DNA of 64,000 nt from Rhodocaloribacter litoris (GCF_011682235.2 NZ_CP076718.1:3210400-3274399); one strand, 5' to 3'. Positions 36,455 through 45,417 are shown, numbered from the stretch's first letter. A program made the numbers and translations. Notes: generated from the letters alone by a model not told the origin.

Positions 36455-37147
36455 ATGCATTCGGACGCCGCTTCGACCTCCGTCTTCAGCCCGTTGATCG
36501 AGATGGCCATCGAGCTGTCGGCGCAGTGGCATGACGGGACGTACCGGAAGAGCCGCTGGCGAGATCCCGCCTTCGAGGTGCCGACGGCCGAGGCCCTCGG
36601 GGTGCCGGTGATGGCACATGTGACCAATGTGGCCCTCACCGTCCAGCGAGCGGGATGGGACGACGTGACCGTGGCGGCGGCTTTCCTGCACGACGTCATC
36701 GAGGACGCCAACCGCTACGGGGAAGAGCTTCGTTACGGCGAGCTGTGCGCGCTCATGGGGGAGGAGGTGGCCCGCCGGGTGGCCGAGGTGACCGAACGGA
36801 AGTACGACGAGCACGGCAACCCTCGTTCGTGGCGGGTCCGCAAAGAGGACTACGTGGCGGCCTTGCGTGCGGCCTCGTCCGGCGCCATGGCCATCAGCCT
36901 GGCCGACAAGCTGCACAACCTCTGGTCGATGAACGAGAGCCTGGCCAGCGGCATCAACGTCTTCGAGAAGGGGCCGAACCGCAAGCCCCTCAGCGCCGGC
37001 CCGGAGGCGCAACGCTGGTTCTTCCGGGCCGTTCTGGAGGCTTCCACGCACCACGCGGATCCTCGTCTCGAACCCCTCCGTGCCGCCCTGCGCGAGGAGA
37101 TCGAGCGTTTCGAGCGTCTGGCGGCCACGCTGCCCGGGCCGCACTGA
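36455..37147 (+). CDS. HD-domain phosphohydrolase (RelA/SpoT hydrolase-like)
   Basis: This 230-residue protein resembles the metal-dependent hydrolase half of SpoT. It shows IELSAQWHDGTYRKSRW near the N-terminus, VMAHVTNVALTVQRAGWDDV with the first His, VAAAFLHDVIEDANRYGEEL with the HD pair, and ISLADKLHNLWSMNESLA with the last Asp. There is no synthetase or TGS domain, so it would be a stand-alone small alarmone hydrolase or a related nucleotide phosphohydrolase. The C-terminal helices (RWFFRAVLEASTHHADPRLE) fit the same family. Function by family; substrate not proven. Confidence 0.82.
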   Translation: MHSDAASTSVFSPLIEMAIELSAQWHDGTYRKSRWRDPAFEVPTAEALGVPVMAHVTNVALTVQRAGWDDVTVAAAFLHDVIEDANRYGEELRYGELCALMGEEVARRVAEVTERKYDEHGNPRSWRVRKEDYVAALRAASSGAMAISLADKLHNLWSMNESLASGINVFEKGPNRKPLSAGPEAQRWFFRAVLEASTHHADPRLEPLRAALREEIERFERLAATLPGPH

Positions 37148-37179
37148 CGCGCCCGCGTGGCCGGGTCGTGTCCCCGGGC

Positions 37180-38292
37180 TCAGGCCTGGACGATGGCCTC
37201 GCGGGCAAGGGTGCGGCCGGCGTCGGTGAGGTGGAGGCGCCCGTCGCTGCGGCGCACGAGGCCCCTGCCGAGGGCTTCGCGGACGACCCGGTCGGCGAAG
37301 GCGGCTTCCCAGCGAAGGTGCTCCTGGAGGTGGTCGATGCGGCACTCACGGGCTTCGTGCGGGCCGCCCTCGTGGTGGAGCAGGTGGATGGTGAGCATCT
37401 TCACGGCGAAGATCCATCGCTGGCGTCGCCGCCGCCGCACCAGGGCCAGGAGGCCGCGCTCGGGTGCCAGGAAGAAGACCGCGGCAAAGAGCAGGCCCAC
37501 GACGGTGGCCATGGCACCGGCGATGGAGGCGTCGAGCAGGTGGGCCAGCCAGTACCCGCCGACGGCCGAGGCCGCCCCGAGGCCCACGCCGAGCCCGATC
37601 ATGACGTCGAGGCGATCGGTGAGCAGGTAGGCCGTTGCCGGCGGCCCGATCATCAGGGCCACGACCAGGATCGATCCCACGGCGTCGAAGGCGCCCACGG
37701 CCGTCATGGAGACAAGCGTCATCAGCCCGTAGTGCAGCAGGCCCGGGGCGAACCCGAGCGCCGCCGCCAGCCCGGCGTCGAACGTGGCCAGCTTCAGTTC
37801 CTTGTAGAAAAGCAGCAGGAAGAGCGCATTGAGCAGCCCGACGGCGCCCATCACGTAGAGGGCCTTCGGGCCGAGGTCATACCCGGCCAGCACGAGCCGG
37901 TCGAACGGGGCGAAGGCCAGCTCGCCGAGCAGCACCGCGTCGGTGTCCAGGTGGACGTCCCCGGCGAAGCGGGCGATCAGGATGACGCCGAGGCTGAACA
38001 GCACGGGAAAGACGAGCCCGATGGCGGCATCTTCCTTCACCAGCCGCGTCCGGTGGATCAGCTCGACGAGCGCCACCGTGAGCACCCCCGTCAGCGCCGC
38101 ACCCAGGATGAGCAGGGGCGAGTTCAGGTCCTCCGTGAGGAAGAAGGCGACGACGATGCCGGGCAGGATGGCGTGGCTGATGGCGTCGCTCATCATGGCC
38201 ATCCGGCGCAGGACGAGGAAGGCACCCGGCAGCGCGCACGCCGCCGCCACCACCACGGCCACCAGTTGTATCTCAACCTGTTCGGGCGTCAT
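37180..38292 (-). CDS. metal ABC transporter permease (TroD/MntD-like) with winged-helix tail
   Basis: This 370-residue inner-membrane protein is the second permease of a Zn/Mn/Fe ABC importer. Residues 1-285 hold eight or nine membrane helices (LVAVVVAAACALPGAFLVLR, MMSDAISHAILPGIVVAFFL, LVSMTAVGAFDAVGSILVVA). Residues 286-370 form a soluble cytoplasmic tail, starting RRRRRQRWIFAVKMLTIHLL and ending VVREALGRGLVRRSDGRLHL, TDAGRTLAREA, which looks like the winged-helix of DtxR/MntR repressors without its metal domain. The ATG at 38292 was chosen over a long fused frame that runs antisense into its neighbour. It lies 8 bp after the first permease gene. Confidence 0.92.
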   Translation of the reverse strand: MTPEQVEIQLVAVVVAAACALPGAFLVLRRMAMMSDAISHAILPGIVVAFFLTEDLNSPLLILGAALTGVLTVALVELIHRTRLVKEDAAIGLVFPVLFSLGVILIARFAGDVHLDTDAVLLGELAFAPFDRLVLAGYDLGPKALYVMGAVGLLNALFLLLFYKELKLATFDAGLAAALGFAPGLLHYGLMTLVSMTAVGAFDAVGSILVVALMIGPPATAYLLTDRLDVMIGLGVGLGAASAVGGYWLAHLLDASIAGAMATVVGLLFAAVFFLAPERGLLALVRRRRRQRWIFAVKMLTIHLLHHEGGPHEARECRIDHLQEHLRWEAAFADRVVREALGRGLVRRSDGRLHLTDAGRTLAREAIVQA

Positions 38293-38300
38293 GGTCTGTT

Positions 38301-39455
38301 CTATGCGTTCGCGTCCTGCGGAGGGTTCCCGGCGTTCCGGTCCGTTGTTTCGCCCCGTGCAGCCAGGAGGCGGCGGGCCTGTTCGGTGCCTTCGGGGGTG
38401 AGGGCCCAGTGCTGGTCTCCGGTGGGGCGGACGTAGCCCTGCCCGGCGAGGGCTTCCAGGCTGCGGCGCGTGTGCACCGGCTCGTCGCGCATCACGTCGA
38501 GGACCGATTCGTGATGGGGATGACCGGGGTCGGTGTGCTGGCTCGAGAGGGCATAGAGGTCGAGCAGCACGGCCTCGTGGCGGAGGCGCCGGCTGTTGCG
38601 CCGGGCCCGTAGCTGGCGGGCCAGCAGGCCCCGGTTCGGGGCAAACAGCAGGGAGACGACGACGAGCACCCCGGCGCAGAGCACGATCATCGGTCCCGTC
38701 GGCAGGTTGGCCGCCGTGCTGCTGAGGAGGGCGCCGCCGGTGCCGGCCAGGGCGCCGAAGAGGGCCGAGAGGGCCACCATCAGGCCGAGGCGGTCGGTCC
38801 ATTGCCGGGCCGAGGCGGCCGGGGCAATGAGCATGGCGCTCATGAGCACCACGCCTACGGCTTGCAGGCCGATGACGATGGCCACGACGAGCAGCGACGT
38901 CAGGAGCACGTCGAGCGGGCCCATGCGCAGGCCCAGCGTGTGCCCGAAAGCCGGGTCGAAGGCCAGCAGCTTGAACTCTTTCCAGAAGAGCAGCATCAGC
39001 ACGAGGGCCACCGTGCCGAGGACACCCATCGTGAGGACGTCGCGCGTGACCAGGGCCGCCGCCTGGCCGAAGAGGAACGTGTCGAGGCCGGCCTGGTTGG
39101 CGTCCGGGCGTCGCTGGATGAAGGTCAGGAGCACGAGCCCGAAGCCGAAGAAGACCGAGAGCATGAGCCCGAGGGCGCTGTCGTACTTGACGCGGGTCGT
39201 CCGGGTGACGGCCATCACGAGCAGGGTGGCCAGCCAGCCGGCCGCGGCCGCACCGAGCATGAGCACCAGCGGCAGCTTGCTGCCGGTCAGGAGAAACGCC
39301 AGCGCGATGCCGGGCAGGGCGGCGTGCGAGATGGCGTCGCCGAGGAGGCTCTGTTGCCGCAACACGGCGAACGTCCCCAGCGCCCCGCTCACAATGCCGA
39401 GCGTCACCGCGCCCAGGACCACCGTGCGCAACGTGTAGTCGGTCAGCAGCTCCAT
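38301..39455 (-). CDS. metal ABC transporter permease (TroC/MntC-like) with winged-helix tail
   Basis: This 384-residue permease has the TroC fold: RTVVLGAVTLGIVSGALGTF, LGDAISHAALPGIALAFLLT (the conserved GDAISHA loop), and LLVVAIVIGLQAVGVVLMSA. Residues 280-384 are a cytoplasmic tail that again reads as a winged helix: VLLDLYALSSQ, then HTRRSLEALAGQGYVRPTGD and HWALTPEGTEQARRLLAARG. Its partner permease carries an independent, diverged copy. Encoded third in the binding protein-ATPase-permease-permease order. Confidence 0.92.
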   Translation of the reverse strand: MELLTDYTLRTVVLGAVTLGIVSGALGTFAVLRQQSLLGDAISHAALPGIALAFLLTGSKLPLVLMLGAAAAGWLATLLVMAVTRTTRVKYDSALGLMLSVFFGFGLVLLTFIQRRPDANQAGLDTFLFGQAAALVTRDVLTMGVLGTVALVLMLLFWKEFKLLAFDPAFGHTLGLRMGPLDVLLTSLLVVAIVIGLQAVGVVLMSAMLIAPAASARQWTDRLGLMVALSALFGALAGTGGALLSSTAANLPTGPMIVLCAGVLVVVSLLFAPNRGLLARQLRARRNSRRLRHEAVLLDLYALSSQHTDPGHPHHESVLDVMRDEPVHTRRSLEALAGQGYVRPTGDQHWALTPEGTEQARRLLAARGETTDRNAGNPPQDANA

Positions 39456-39518
39456 CCCGGTTGTGGTTTCAGGTGGCAGGTTGCAGGGCGGAGCGGATCC
39501 CCCGCGTAGCCGCCCGCA

Positions 39519-40343
39519 TCACGTTACCGAGGCGGTTTTGAGGAAGGCGATCCGCCCGCCGTAGGTCAGGCGCAGGTTCTCCTCCGTGAAGACCTCGTCG
39601 ACCGGTCCGCTGGCGATGCATCGGACGTTGAGCAGCATCACGGCGTCGAAGTATTCGGGCACCGTCTGCAGGTCGTGGTGGACGGCGACGACCGTTTTGC
39701 CGCGGGCCCGCAGTTCGCGCAGCAGGGCGATGATGGCGCGTTCGGTGGTGGCATCGACCCCCTGGAACGGCTCGTCCATGAGGTAGAGCTGGGCGTCCTG
39801 CACGAGGGCACGGGCCAGGAAGACGCGCTGCTGCTGCCCGCCCGAGAGCTGGCTGATCTGCCGCTTCGCGAAGGCGGCCATGTCCACCTTTTCGAGGGCT
39901 TCCAGGGCCAGGGCCCGCTCGCGCCGTCCCGGACGGCGAAACCACCCGAGACGGCCATAGAGTCCCATCATCACCACGTCGAGGACCGAAGTGGGAAAAT
40001 CCCAGTCGACGCTGCCCCGCTGGGGGACATAGGCCACGCGGTCCCGCTGTTTTTCGTACGGCTGCCCGTAGACGAGGATCTCGCCCGCCGCCGGCTTCAC
40101 GAGCCCGAGGATGGCTTTCAGGAGGGTCGTCTTGCCGGCTCCGTTCGGCCCGACGATGGCCATGAGCACCCCCGGCGGTACGTCCAGGTCGATGTCCCAG
40201 AGCACCGGCCGGTCCCGGTACGCCACCGTCAGGTCGCGCACCTCGATGGCAGGAATGGTTTCCGGTTTCAAGTTGCGGCTTTCCGGTTGTTCCGATCCGT
40301 GGTTCTCGGAAGGAAGCCCGGCAAAGAACGTTCGCTGTGTCAT
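39519..40343 (-). CDS. metal ABC transporter ATP-binding protein (TroB/MntB-like)
   Basis: This 274-residue ATPase powers metal import. It shows Walker A ([20 protein letters not shown]), the Q loop ([20 protein letters not shown]), the signature motif ([20 protein letters not shown]), Walker B ([13 protein letters not shown]) and the switch His ([16 protein letters not shown]). [10 protein letters not shown] is typical of the Mn/Zn subfamily. About 30 non-conserved residues precede the domain, so the true start may be internal (near [10 protein letters not shown]). It overlaps the binding-protein gene stop by 4 bp. Confidence 0.94.
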   Translation of the reverse strand: MTQRTFFAGLPSENHGSEQPESRNLKPETIPAIEVRDLTVAYRDRPVLWDIDLDVPPGVLMAIVGPNGAGKTTLLKAILGLVKPAAGEILVYGQPYEKQRDRVAYVPQRGSVDWDFPTSVLDVVMMGLYGRLGWFRRPGRRERALALEALEKVDMAAFAKRQISQLSGGQQQRVFLARALVQDAQLYLMDEPFQGVDATTERAIIALLRELRARGKTVVAVHHDLQTVPEYFDAVMLLNVRCIASGPVDEVFTEENLRLTYGGRIAFLKTASVT

Positions 40344-41311
40344 GTCGACTGTAGCGTTTGCCGGCCGAGCAGGGCGTCGACGATGGTGTCGACGTTGTGG
40401 CGGACCATGCCGGTGTAGGTGCCGGCGGGGGTGTCCGGGGCACCCAGGGCATCGCCATAGAGGGTACCGCCGATCCGGACGTCGAAACCGCGGGCCCGCA
40501 CCGCCGCCCGCACCGCCTCGATGCCGCGCGGCGAGACGGACGACTCGACGAACATCGCGGGGATGCGCCGCGTCGCCACGAAGTCGGCCAGCGCCTGCAC
40601 GTCGGCGGCACCGGCTTCGGTGGCCGTGCTGATGCCCTGCAGGCCGCGCACCTCGAAGCCGTAGGCGCGGCCGAAATAGCCGAAGGCATCGTGCGACGTG
40701 ATGAGCACGCGCTGCGCCGCCGGGATCTCGGCCACCCGCGCCCGCACATAGGCCTCCAGCGTCTCCAGCTCGGCGACGTACCGGCGGGCATTGGCCTCAT
40801 AGGTGGCCGCGTGGGCCGGGTCGAGCGTCGCCAGCACCTTCGCCACGTACCGGGCCGCCTCCATCCAGAGCGAGACATCGAACCAGATGTGCGGGTCGTA
40901 ATTGCCCGTGAAGTAGGCGGAACTCCGGTACCGGGTGGTGTCGATCCCGTCGGTGACGGCATAGGTCGGAATGCCCCGCTGCTTCATCTGCTCGAAGACC
41001 TCCGTCATCTTGCCCTCGAGGTGGAGGCCGTTGTAGAAGATGACGTCGGCCGAGGCCATGCGCGTCACGTCTCCCTCGCTGGCTTTGTAGAGGTGCGGGT
41101 CGACGCCCGGTCCCATCAGCCCCGTCACGTCCACGCGCTCCCCGCCGATGTGGCGGACCAGGTCGGCCACGAGGCTGGTGGTGGCCACGACGCGGATGGG
41201 GCGCCCGGACAGGTCGGCCGCGTCCGTCCGGGCGGCCTGCCGGCCGCAACCGGTGCCCAGCAGGGCCGAGACGAGAAGAACGACGAAGGAAGAACGTAGA
41301 GGTCCTGGCAT
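40340..41311 (-). CDS. metal ABC transporter substrate-binding lipoprotein (TroA/MntA-like)
   Basis: This 323-residue lipoprotein catches Zn2+ or Mn2+ outside the inner membrane. A lipoprotein signal ends [11 protein letters not shown]. The cluster A-1 fold shows [20 protein letters not shown], the metal-site histidines in [32 protein letters not shown] and [20 protein letters not shown], a helix backbone [20 protein letters not shown], then [20 protein letters not shown] and the Asp-rich C-lobe. There is no His-rich loop, which favours manganese or iron over zinc, but only weakly. First gene of the operon, behind a DtxR-like palindrome. Confidence 0.93.
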   Translation of the reverse strand: MPGPLRSSFVVLLVSALLGTGCGRQAARTDAADLSGRPIRVVATTSLVADLVRHIGGERVDVTGLMGPGVDPHLYKASEGDVTRMASADVIFYNGLHLEGKMTEVFEQMKQRGIPTYAVTDGIDTTRYRSSAYFTGNYDPHIWFDVSLWMEAARYVAKVLATLDPAHAATYEANARRYVAELETLEAYVRARVAEIPAAQRVLITSHDAFGYFGRAYGFEVRGLQGISTATEAGAADVQALADFVATRRIPAMFVESSVSPRGIEAVRAAVRARGFDVRIGGTLYGDALGAPDTPAGTYTGMVRHNVDTIVDALLGRQTLQST

Positions 41312-41363
41312 AGGCGTGAGGTCCGTGCGTTGAAGACACGGGGCCTATTACGCCACACACCAA

Positions 41364-41381
41364 TTTTAGTTTGGGCTAAAA
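41364..41381 (-). promoter_or_regulatory. DtxR/MntR-like operator upstream of the metal importer
   Basis: TTTTAGTTTGGGCTAAAA is a perfect palindrome with 6-bp arms (TTTTAG, CTAAAA) around 6 bp, in the AT-rich stretch 53 bp before the binding-protein start. Its form resembles boxes of DtxR/IdeR/MntR-type metal repressors, which bind TTTAG-N-CTAAA-like sites. No stand-alone repressor of this type is encoded in the window. Confidence 0.6.
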
Positions 41382-41438
41382 ATAATTTATGCCTCCTCAA
41401 TCCCCACGGGCGTGCGGGGGGCGGAGGCCGGCGGTACG

Positions 41439-42620
41439 TCAGGGCGTCGTATGGGGAGGCTGAAAGTTGATGTCGACCGGCTCGGGGTTTTCGATCCAGT
41501 CGGCCACGAAGATGTTGGTTTCGCGCGAGGGGGTGCGGCTGACGTTCCGGTTGGAGGCGAAGGCGAGCTTTTTCCCGTCGAAGGAGAACATGGGGAAGGC
41601 GTCGAACGTGCCGGAATGGGTGATCTGTTCGAGGCCGGTGCCGTCGAGGTTGATCATGAAAAGGTCGAACAGGCGGCCGTCCTCTGCGAGGGTGTGGTGG
41701 TTCGAGGTGAAGAGGATTTTTTCGCCCGAGGGGTGGAAGAAGGGGGCCCAGTTGGCCCCGGGAAGGTCGGTGATCTGGCGCGCGTTCGAGCCGTCGAGGT
41801 CGGCCACGAAGAGGTTCAGGGCTTTGGGTTCGACGAGCCCCCTGGCGAGCAGGTCCCGGTAGACGTCGGCGTCCTTGCCGGTGGGGCGGCTGGCCCGCCA
41901 GACGATCCGCTTCGAGTCGGGGGAGAAGAAGGCGCCGCCATCGTAGCCGAGGTCGTGCGTGAGCTGGAGCAGCTCGCCGGTGGCGATCTCATAGCGCCAC
42001 AGCTCCAGGTCGCCGGAGCGGGTGGAGGTGAAGACGACGTAGCGGCCGTCGGGGGAGACGGTGGCCTCGGCATCGTAGCCCGGCCCGCCGATGAGGCGTT
42101 CGGTGCCGGAGCCGTCCGCGTTGGCGACGTAGATGTCGTAGGTTTCGTAGATGGGCCACACGTAACGTCCCTGCTCGAACATCACGGTGGGGGGGCAGGC
42201 CGGGTCGGCGGCATGGGTGGAGGCGTAGATCACCCGTCCGTCGGGGAGGAAGTAGCCGCAGGTGGTGCGGCCCCGGCCGGTGGAGACGAGGCGATAGGGC
42301 TGGCCGTCGTCGAACGGGCGGCCGTCGGCGTTCATGACGTAGATCTGGTCGCAGCCCTGGTCGTTGATCGCGTCCCAGTCGCTCTGGAAGACCAGTTGTT
42401 CGTTGTCGAAGCTCCAGTACGCTTCGGCGTTGTTGCCGCCGAAGGTGAGCTGGCGGATGTTGCGCAGGTGCACTTCCCCGGCGAAGCGCAGCGAGTCGGT
42501 CGCCGGGTCGTAGGCGGCCGGGCCGGAGGTGCTCCGGGAGGAGGCGTCGCAGCCGGCCGTAGCCAGGGCAAGCAAAAATGCGATGAAGCCGAATCCGGCA
42601 CGGGAGCATCGGGTATGCAT
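41439..42620 (-). CDS. TolB-like beta-propeller lipoprotein (WD40/PD40 repeats)
   Basis: This 393-residue protein starts at 42620 (MHTRCSRAGF) with a lipoprotein signal (GFIAFLLALATAGC). It then has repeated PD40 blades: NIRQLTFGGNNAEAYWSFDN, ATVSPDGRYVVFTSTRSGDL, AFFSPDSKRIVWRASRPTGK, APFFHPSGEKILFTSNHHTL, AFPMFSFDGKKLAFASNRNV. TolB-like propellers act in the periplasm on cell-envelope or peptide binding; outer-membrane anchoring is likely here. It ends 128 bp before the metal-importer start. No specific function is known. Confidence 0.82.
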   Translation of the reverse strand: MHTRCSRAGFGFIAFLLALATAGCDASSRSTSGPAAYDPATDSLRFAGEVHLRNIRQLTFGGNNAEAYWSFDNEQLVFQSDWDAINDQGCDQIYVMNADGRPFDDGQPYRLVSTGRGRTTCGYFLPDGRVIYASTHAADPACPPTVMFEQGRYVWPIYETYDIYVANADGSGTERLIGGPGYDAEATVSPDGRYVVFTSTRSGDLELWRYEIATGELLQLTHDLGYDGGAFFSPDSKRIVWRASRPTGKDADVYRDLLARGLVEPKALNLFVADLDGSNARQITDLPGANWAPFFHPSGEKILFTSNHHTLAEDGRLFDLFMINLDGTGLEQITHSGTFDAFPMFSFDGKKLAFASNRNVSRTPSRETNIFVADWIENPEPVDINFQPPHTTP

Positions 42621-42680
42621 AGGCCAGGTAAGGAAACGGGCGAAATGCCTGTGCCTTCGCCCGTGGGGAGGAACCGGATC

Positions 42681-42706
42681 AAAGTTGAACAAACTTCTCC
42701 AAAGTT
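42681..42706. repeat. 10-bp phased AAAGTT/AAACTT repeats in a divergent promoter region
   Basis: AAAGTT (42681), AAACTT (42691) and AAAGTT (42701) recur at exactly 10-bp spacing, on one face of the helix, between two divergent genes (TolB-like and thioredoxin-TPR). Adjacent pairs form inverted repeats (AAGTT-N5-AACTT and AACTT-N5-AAGTT). A regulator-binding site is possible; chance is not excluded. Confidence 0.4.
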
Positions 42707-42726
42707 AACCGACACGGGGGTTCGAT

Positions 42727-43542
42727 ATGGCGGTAGCGGTTCAAAACTTTGAAGAAGACGTCTTACAGGCCAGCCATGAGAAGCCCGTGCTGGTCGATTT
42801 CTGGGCACCGTGGTGCGGGCCGTGCCGGGTGCTTGGGCCGGTACTCGAACGGCTGGCGACCGAGCAGCCCGATCGCTTTACGCTGGTCAAGGTGAACACG
42901 GACGAACATCCGGAGCTGTCGATGCAGTACGGCATCCGGGGCATTCCGGCGGTGAAGCTGTTCGTCGACGGGCAGGTGGTCGATGAGTTCGTGGGGGCGT
43001 TGCCCGAGTATGCCGTCCGGCAATGGCTGGAGAAGGCGCTGCCGAGTGAGCACAGGAAGCGGCTTGCCGAAGCCGAGGAAGCGCTGGAGGCCGGCGATGC
43101 GGCGCAGGCCGAGGCCCTGGTGCGCCGGGTGCTGGCCGAGGAGCCGGCGAACCCGCAGGCCCGGGCACTGCTGGCCCGTCTGCTCGTCTTCGACGATCCG
43201 GAGGAGGCCGCCCGCCTGGCCGAAGGCGCCTCGACGGCCGAGCCGCGCTACGTCCACCTGGCCGAAGCCGTCAAGACCATCGCCGGGCTGCTGCGGCGGC
43301 GGGAACAGGTCGAAAACCTGCCGGAGAGCCCGGCGCGGGAAGCCTACCGGGCCGCCCTCGAAGCCCTCGCCCGCAGGGACTTCGACACCGCCCTGGCGCA
43401 TTTCATCGAGGTCATCCGCACCGACCGGTACTACGACGACGATGCTTCGCGCAAGGCGTGTATCGCCCTGTTCCATCTCCTGGGTGAGGAGCACGAGGTA
43501 ACCCGCCGTCATCGCCGGACGTTCGACATGGCCCTGTACTGA
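42727..43542 (+). CDS. thioredoxin-domain chaperedoxin with TPR tail (CnoX/YbbN-like)
   Basis: This 271-residue protein has an N-terminal thioredoxin fold with an intact CGPC site (LVDFWAPWCGPCRVLGPVLE, about residue 36) and cis-Pro (YGIRGIPAVKLFVDG). From about residue 115 it continues as TPR helices (AEEALEAGDAAQAEALVRRV, LAEEPANPQARALLARLLV, EALARRDFDTALAHFIEVIR). CnoX/YbbN proteins combine redox and holdase roles and hand clients to GroEL or DnaK; many members lose the first Cys, but this one has both. The upstream region is shared with the TolB-like gene. Confidence 0.9.
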   Translation: MAVAVQNFEEDVLQASHEKPVLVDFWAPWCGPCRVLGPVLERLATEQPDRFTLVKVNTDEHPELSMQYGIRGIPAVKLFVDGQVVDEFVGALPEYAVRQWLEKALPSEHRKRLAEAEEALEAGDAAQAEALVRRVLAEEPANPQARALLARLLVFDDPEEAARLAEGASTAEPRYVHLAEAVKTIAGLLRRREQVENLPESPAREAYRAALEALARRDFDTALAHFIEVIRTDRYYDDDASRKACIALFHLLGEEHEVTRRHRRTFDMALY

Positions 43543-43577
43543 GGCCGGGCGGGCGTCCCTTCGCCGGACCGGCGGCT

Positions 43578-44009
43578 CTACTGCGCCGGTTCGCCCGTGA
43601 GGGTGACGACCAGGCGGCGCGGGCCGCCCCGATCCCGGTGCTCGCACAGGTAGAGCCCCTGCCAGGTCCCGAGCCGGAGCCGCCCCCCGGCGATGGGGAG
43701 CGTCAGGGCGGAGCCGATGAGCACGGCCTTGATGTGGGCCGGCATGTCGTCCGGTCCCTCGACGGTGTGACGGAAGTACGGGGCGTTTTCAGGCACGAGC
43801 CGGTTGAAGAACGCCTCCAGGTCGTGCCGCACGTCGGGGTCAGCATTTTCGTTGAGGGCCAGCGAGGCCGAGGTGTGGAGGATGAACACGTGGGCGAGGC
43901 CGGTTTCGATCTGCCGGAGCTCCGGCACCTGACGGGTGACTTCGTCGGTGATCAGGTGAAAGCCGCGCGGGCGCGGCGCCAGCGTGATCTCGCGTTGAAA
44001 CCAGAGCAT
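43578..44009 (-). CDS. YjbQ/UPF0047 family protein
   Basis: This 143-residue protein is the compact UPF0047/YjbQ fold: PRGFHLITDEVTRQVPELRQ, GLAHVFILHTSASLALNENA with a conserved histidine, VRHDLEAFFNRLVP, DMPAHIKAVLIGSALTLPIA and WQGLYLCEHRDRGGPRRLVV. Some members show a weak thiamin-phosphate-forming activity, but the natural role is unclear. The ATG at 44009 (MLWFQREITL) fits the family start; the ten upstream residues are dropped. It converges on the thioredoxin-TPR gene, 35 bp apart. Confidence 0.9.
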   Translation of the reverse strand: MLWFQREITLAPRPRGFHLITDEVTRQVPELRQIETGLAHVFILHTSASLALNENADPDVRHDLEAFFNRLVPENAPYFRHTVEGPDDMPAHIKAVLIGSALTLPIAGGRLRLGTWQGLYLCEHRDRGGPRRLVVTLTGEPAQ

Positions 44010-44117
44010 GGTCCTGTGTCGGGGTCGTTTTGATCGGTTCACCTTGCTCGTCGGCGGTGCCGGGCTTTCGCCCTGTTCCCGTTCCTCAGGGTTTGTCCTA
44101 TGGGCTGCGCGGCCCGC

Positions 44118-45386
44118 TCACCCGCCGCCGGTGCCGGGGAGGGCGAGGTCCAGCCAGACTAGGAAGTGGTCGCTGAGCGGGGCGTTCGGGTCGTCGGGGC
44201 GGTCGATGCCGCCGTCGAGAATGGTGAGGCCGGTCGAAGGGAGCACATAGTCGACGCGGAGGCCCCAGCGGGCGGTGTCGTCGGGGTCGAGGTCGGGAAA
44301 GGGGGACTGGCCCGCGGCCTGCGGCACGAAGTCGCCCTGGATACGCGGGTGCCGGAGGAGGAAGGTGCCGACGGGGTCGTTGAGGGAGGAGCCTTCGTCC
44401 GGGTCGGCATTGAGGTCGCCGAGGAGGACGAAGGGGGCATCCGGGGCAAGCCCCCCGCGGCGGCCCTGGTCGTCGATCAGGAACGTCGTGTCCCGGCCGC
44501 GGGGGGGTGCGGTAAGGTATTCGGCCCAGAAGCGGATCTCATCGTGGTTTCGGCGCTTGTTGCGGCCCTCGGGGCCGTCGAAGGCGGGCGGCGTGGGGTG
44601 GCTGGCGAGGAGGTGGAGGACATGCCCTCCGGGCAGGCGCACCGGCACGTCCCAGTGGCTTTTCGAGCTGAGGGGAAAGGCCTGCCAGACCGCGTCGTCG
44701 TACCAGGGTTCACCGGTGGCGGGATCGATGGGGCGGAGGGCGTCCGGCAGGCGGTGCCAGGGGAAGTCGCGGAAGGTGCGCACGCTGTCGGTGAGGATCT
44801 CGAAATCTTCTCGCACGAGCAGGGCCATGGCATACTGGCCGGGAAACGTGCCGAAGCCCCAGCAGTCATTGCCGTAGGCGCGGCCTTCGGGGGTCTGGGG
44901 GGCGGGCCGGCCATCGGGCCCGGAGGGGGGCGGTTCGGGAAAGGCCGTCACGGCACGGCCGTCGTGGTCGAGGTCGAAGCCGCTGGGCCGGCCCGTGTTG
45001 GTCGGGGCCATGAAGGCCCGGTAGCGGATCGGTTCGAGCCCTTCGGCCTGGGAGACGGCGAGGAAAGTGTCGGCAAAGCGCTGGCCGTTCCGGCCTGCCG
45101 GATCGCCTTCCCGGTAGCCGGGGGCACCGGGCATGTCGTAGGCGATTTCGTTGAGCAACAGGATATCCGGCCGGCGTCGCTGGATCTGTGCGGCCAGGCG
45201 TTTCAGGCGCGGGTGGTCCGGGCGGCGAAGGTCCTCCGTTCGCACGTCTTCCAGGTTGAACGTGGCCACACGCACGGTGACGCGACCGGGCACCTCCGGA
45301 GAGGAGGAACAGCCGGACAGGGAAAGGGCCAGCAGCAGGGCGGCGGGGAACAGGCACAGCACGGGGAGACAGGCCGGGGGGGTCAT
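44118..45386 (-). CDS. endonuclease/exonuclease/phosphatase-fold lipoprotein
   Basis: This 422-residue protein has a lipoprotein signal (PAALLLALSLSGC) and the EEP fold. Visible are VRVATFNLEDVRTEDLRRPD, IQRRRPDILLLNEIAYDMPG with a metal-binding Glu, VLHLLASHPTPPAFDGPEGR, APFVLLGDLNADPDEGSSLN with the Asp-Asn pair, and the terminal DDPNAPLSDHFLVWLDLALP with the catalytic Asp-His. Bacterial relatives hydrolyse DNA, sphingomyelin or phosphoinositides. Export plus lipidation points to the periplasm or surface. The ATG at 45386 opens the lipobox; a longer frame beyond it is a GC artefact. Confidence 0.85.
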   Translation of the reverse strand: MTPPACLPVLCLFPAALLLALSLSGCSSSPEVPGRVTVRVATFNLEDVRTEDLRRPDHPRLKRLAAQIQRRRPDILLLNEIAYDMPGAPGYREGDPAGRNGQRFADTFLAVSQAEGLEPIRYRAFMAPTNTGRPSGFDLDHDGRAVTAFPEPPPSGPDGRPAPQTPEGRAYGNDCWGFGTFPGQYAMALLVREDFEILTDSVRTFRDFPWHRLPDALRPIDPATGEPWYDDAVWQAFPLSSKSHWDVPVRLPGGHVLHLLASHPTPPAFDGPEGRNKRRNHDEIRFWAEYLTAPPRGRDTTFLIDDQGRRGGLAPDAPFVLLGDLNADPDEGSSLNDPVGTFLLRHPRIQGDFVPQAAGQSPFPDLDPDDTARWGLRVDYVLPSTGLTILDGGIDRPDDPNAPLSDHFLVWLDLALPGTGGG

Positions 45387-45417
45387 ACGGGGTTCGGATG
45401 ATGCGACGGAGGGACCC

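Noticed and set aside
38293-38802. Extension of the TroD-like permease frame into the upstream permease
   Set aside because: It continues in another frame of the TroC-like gene with Pro/Arg-rich sequence; the ATG at 38292 follows the conserved permease start.
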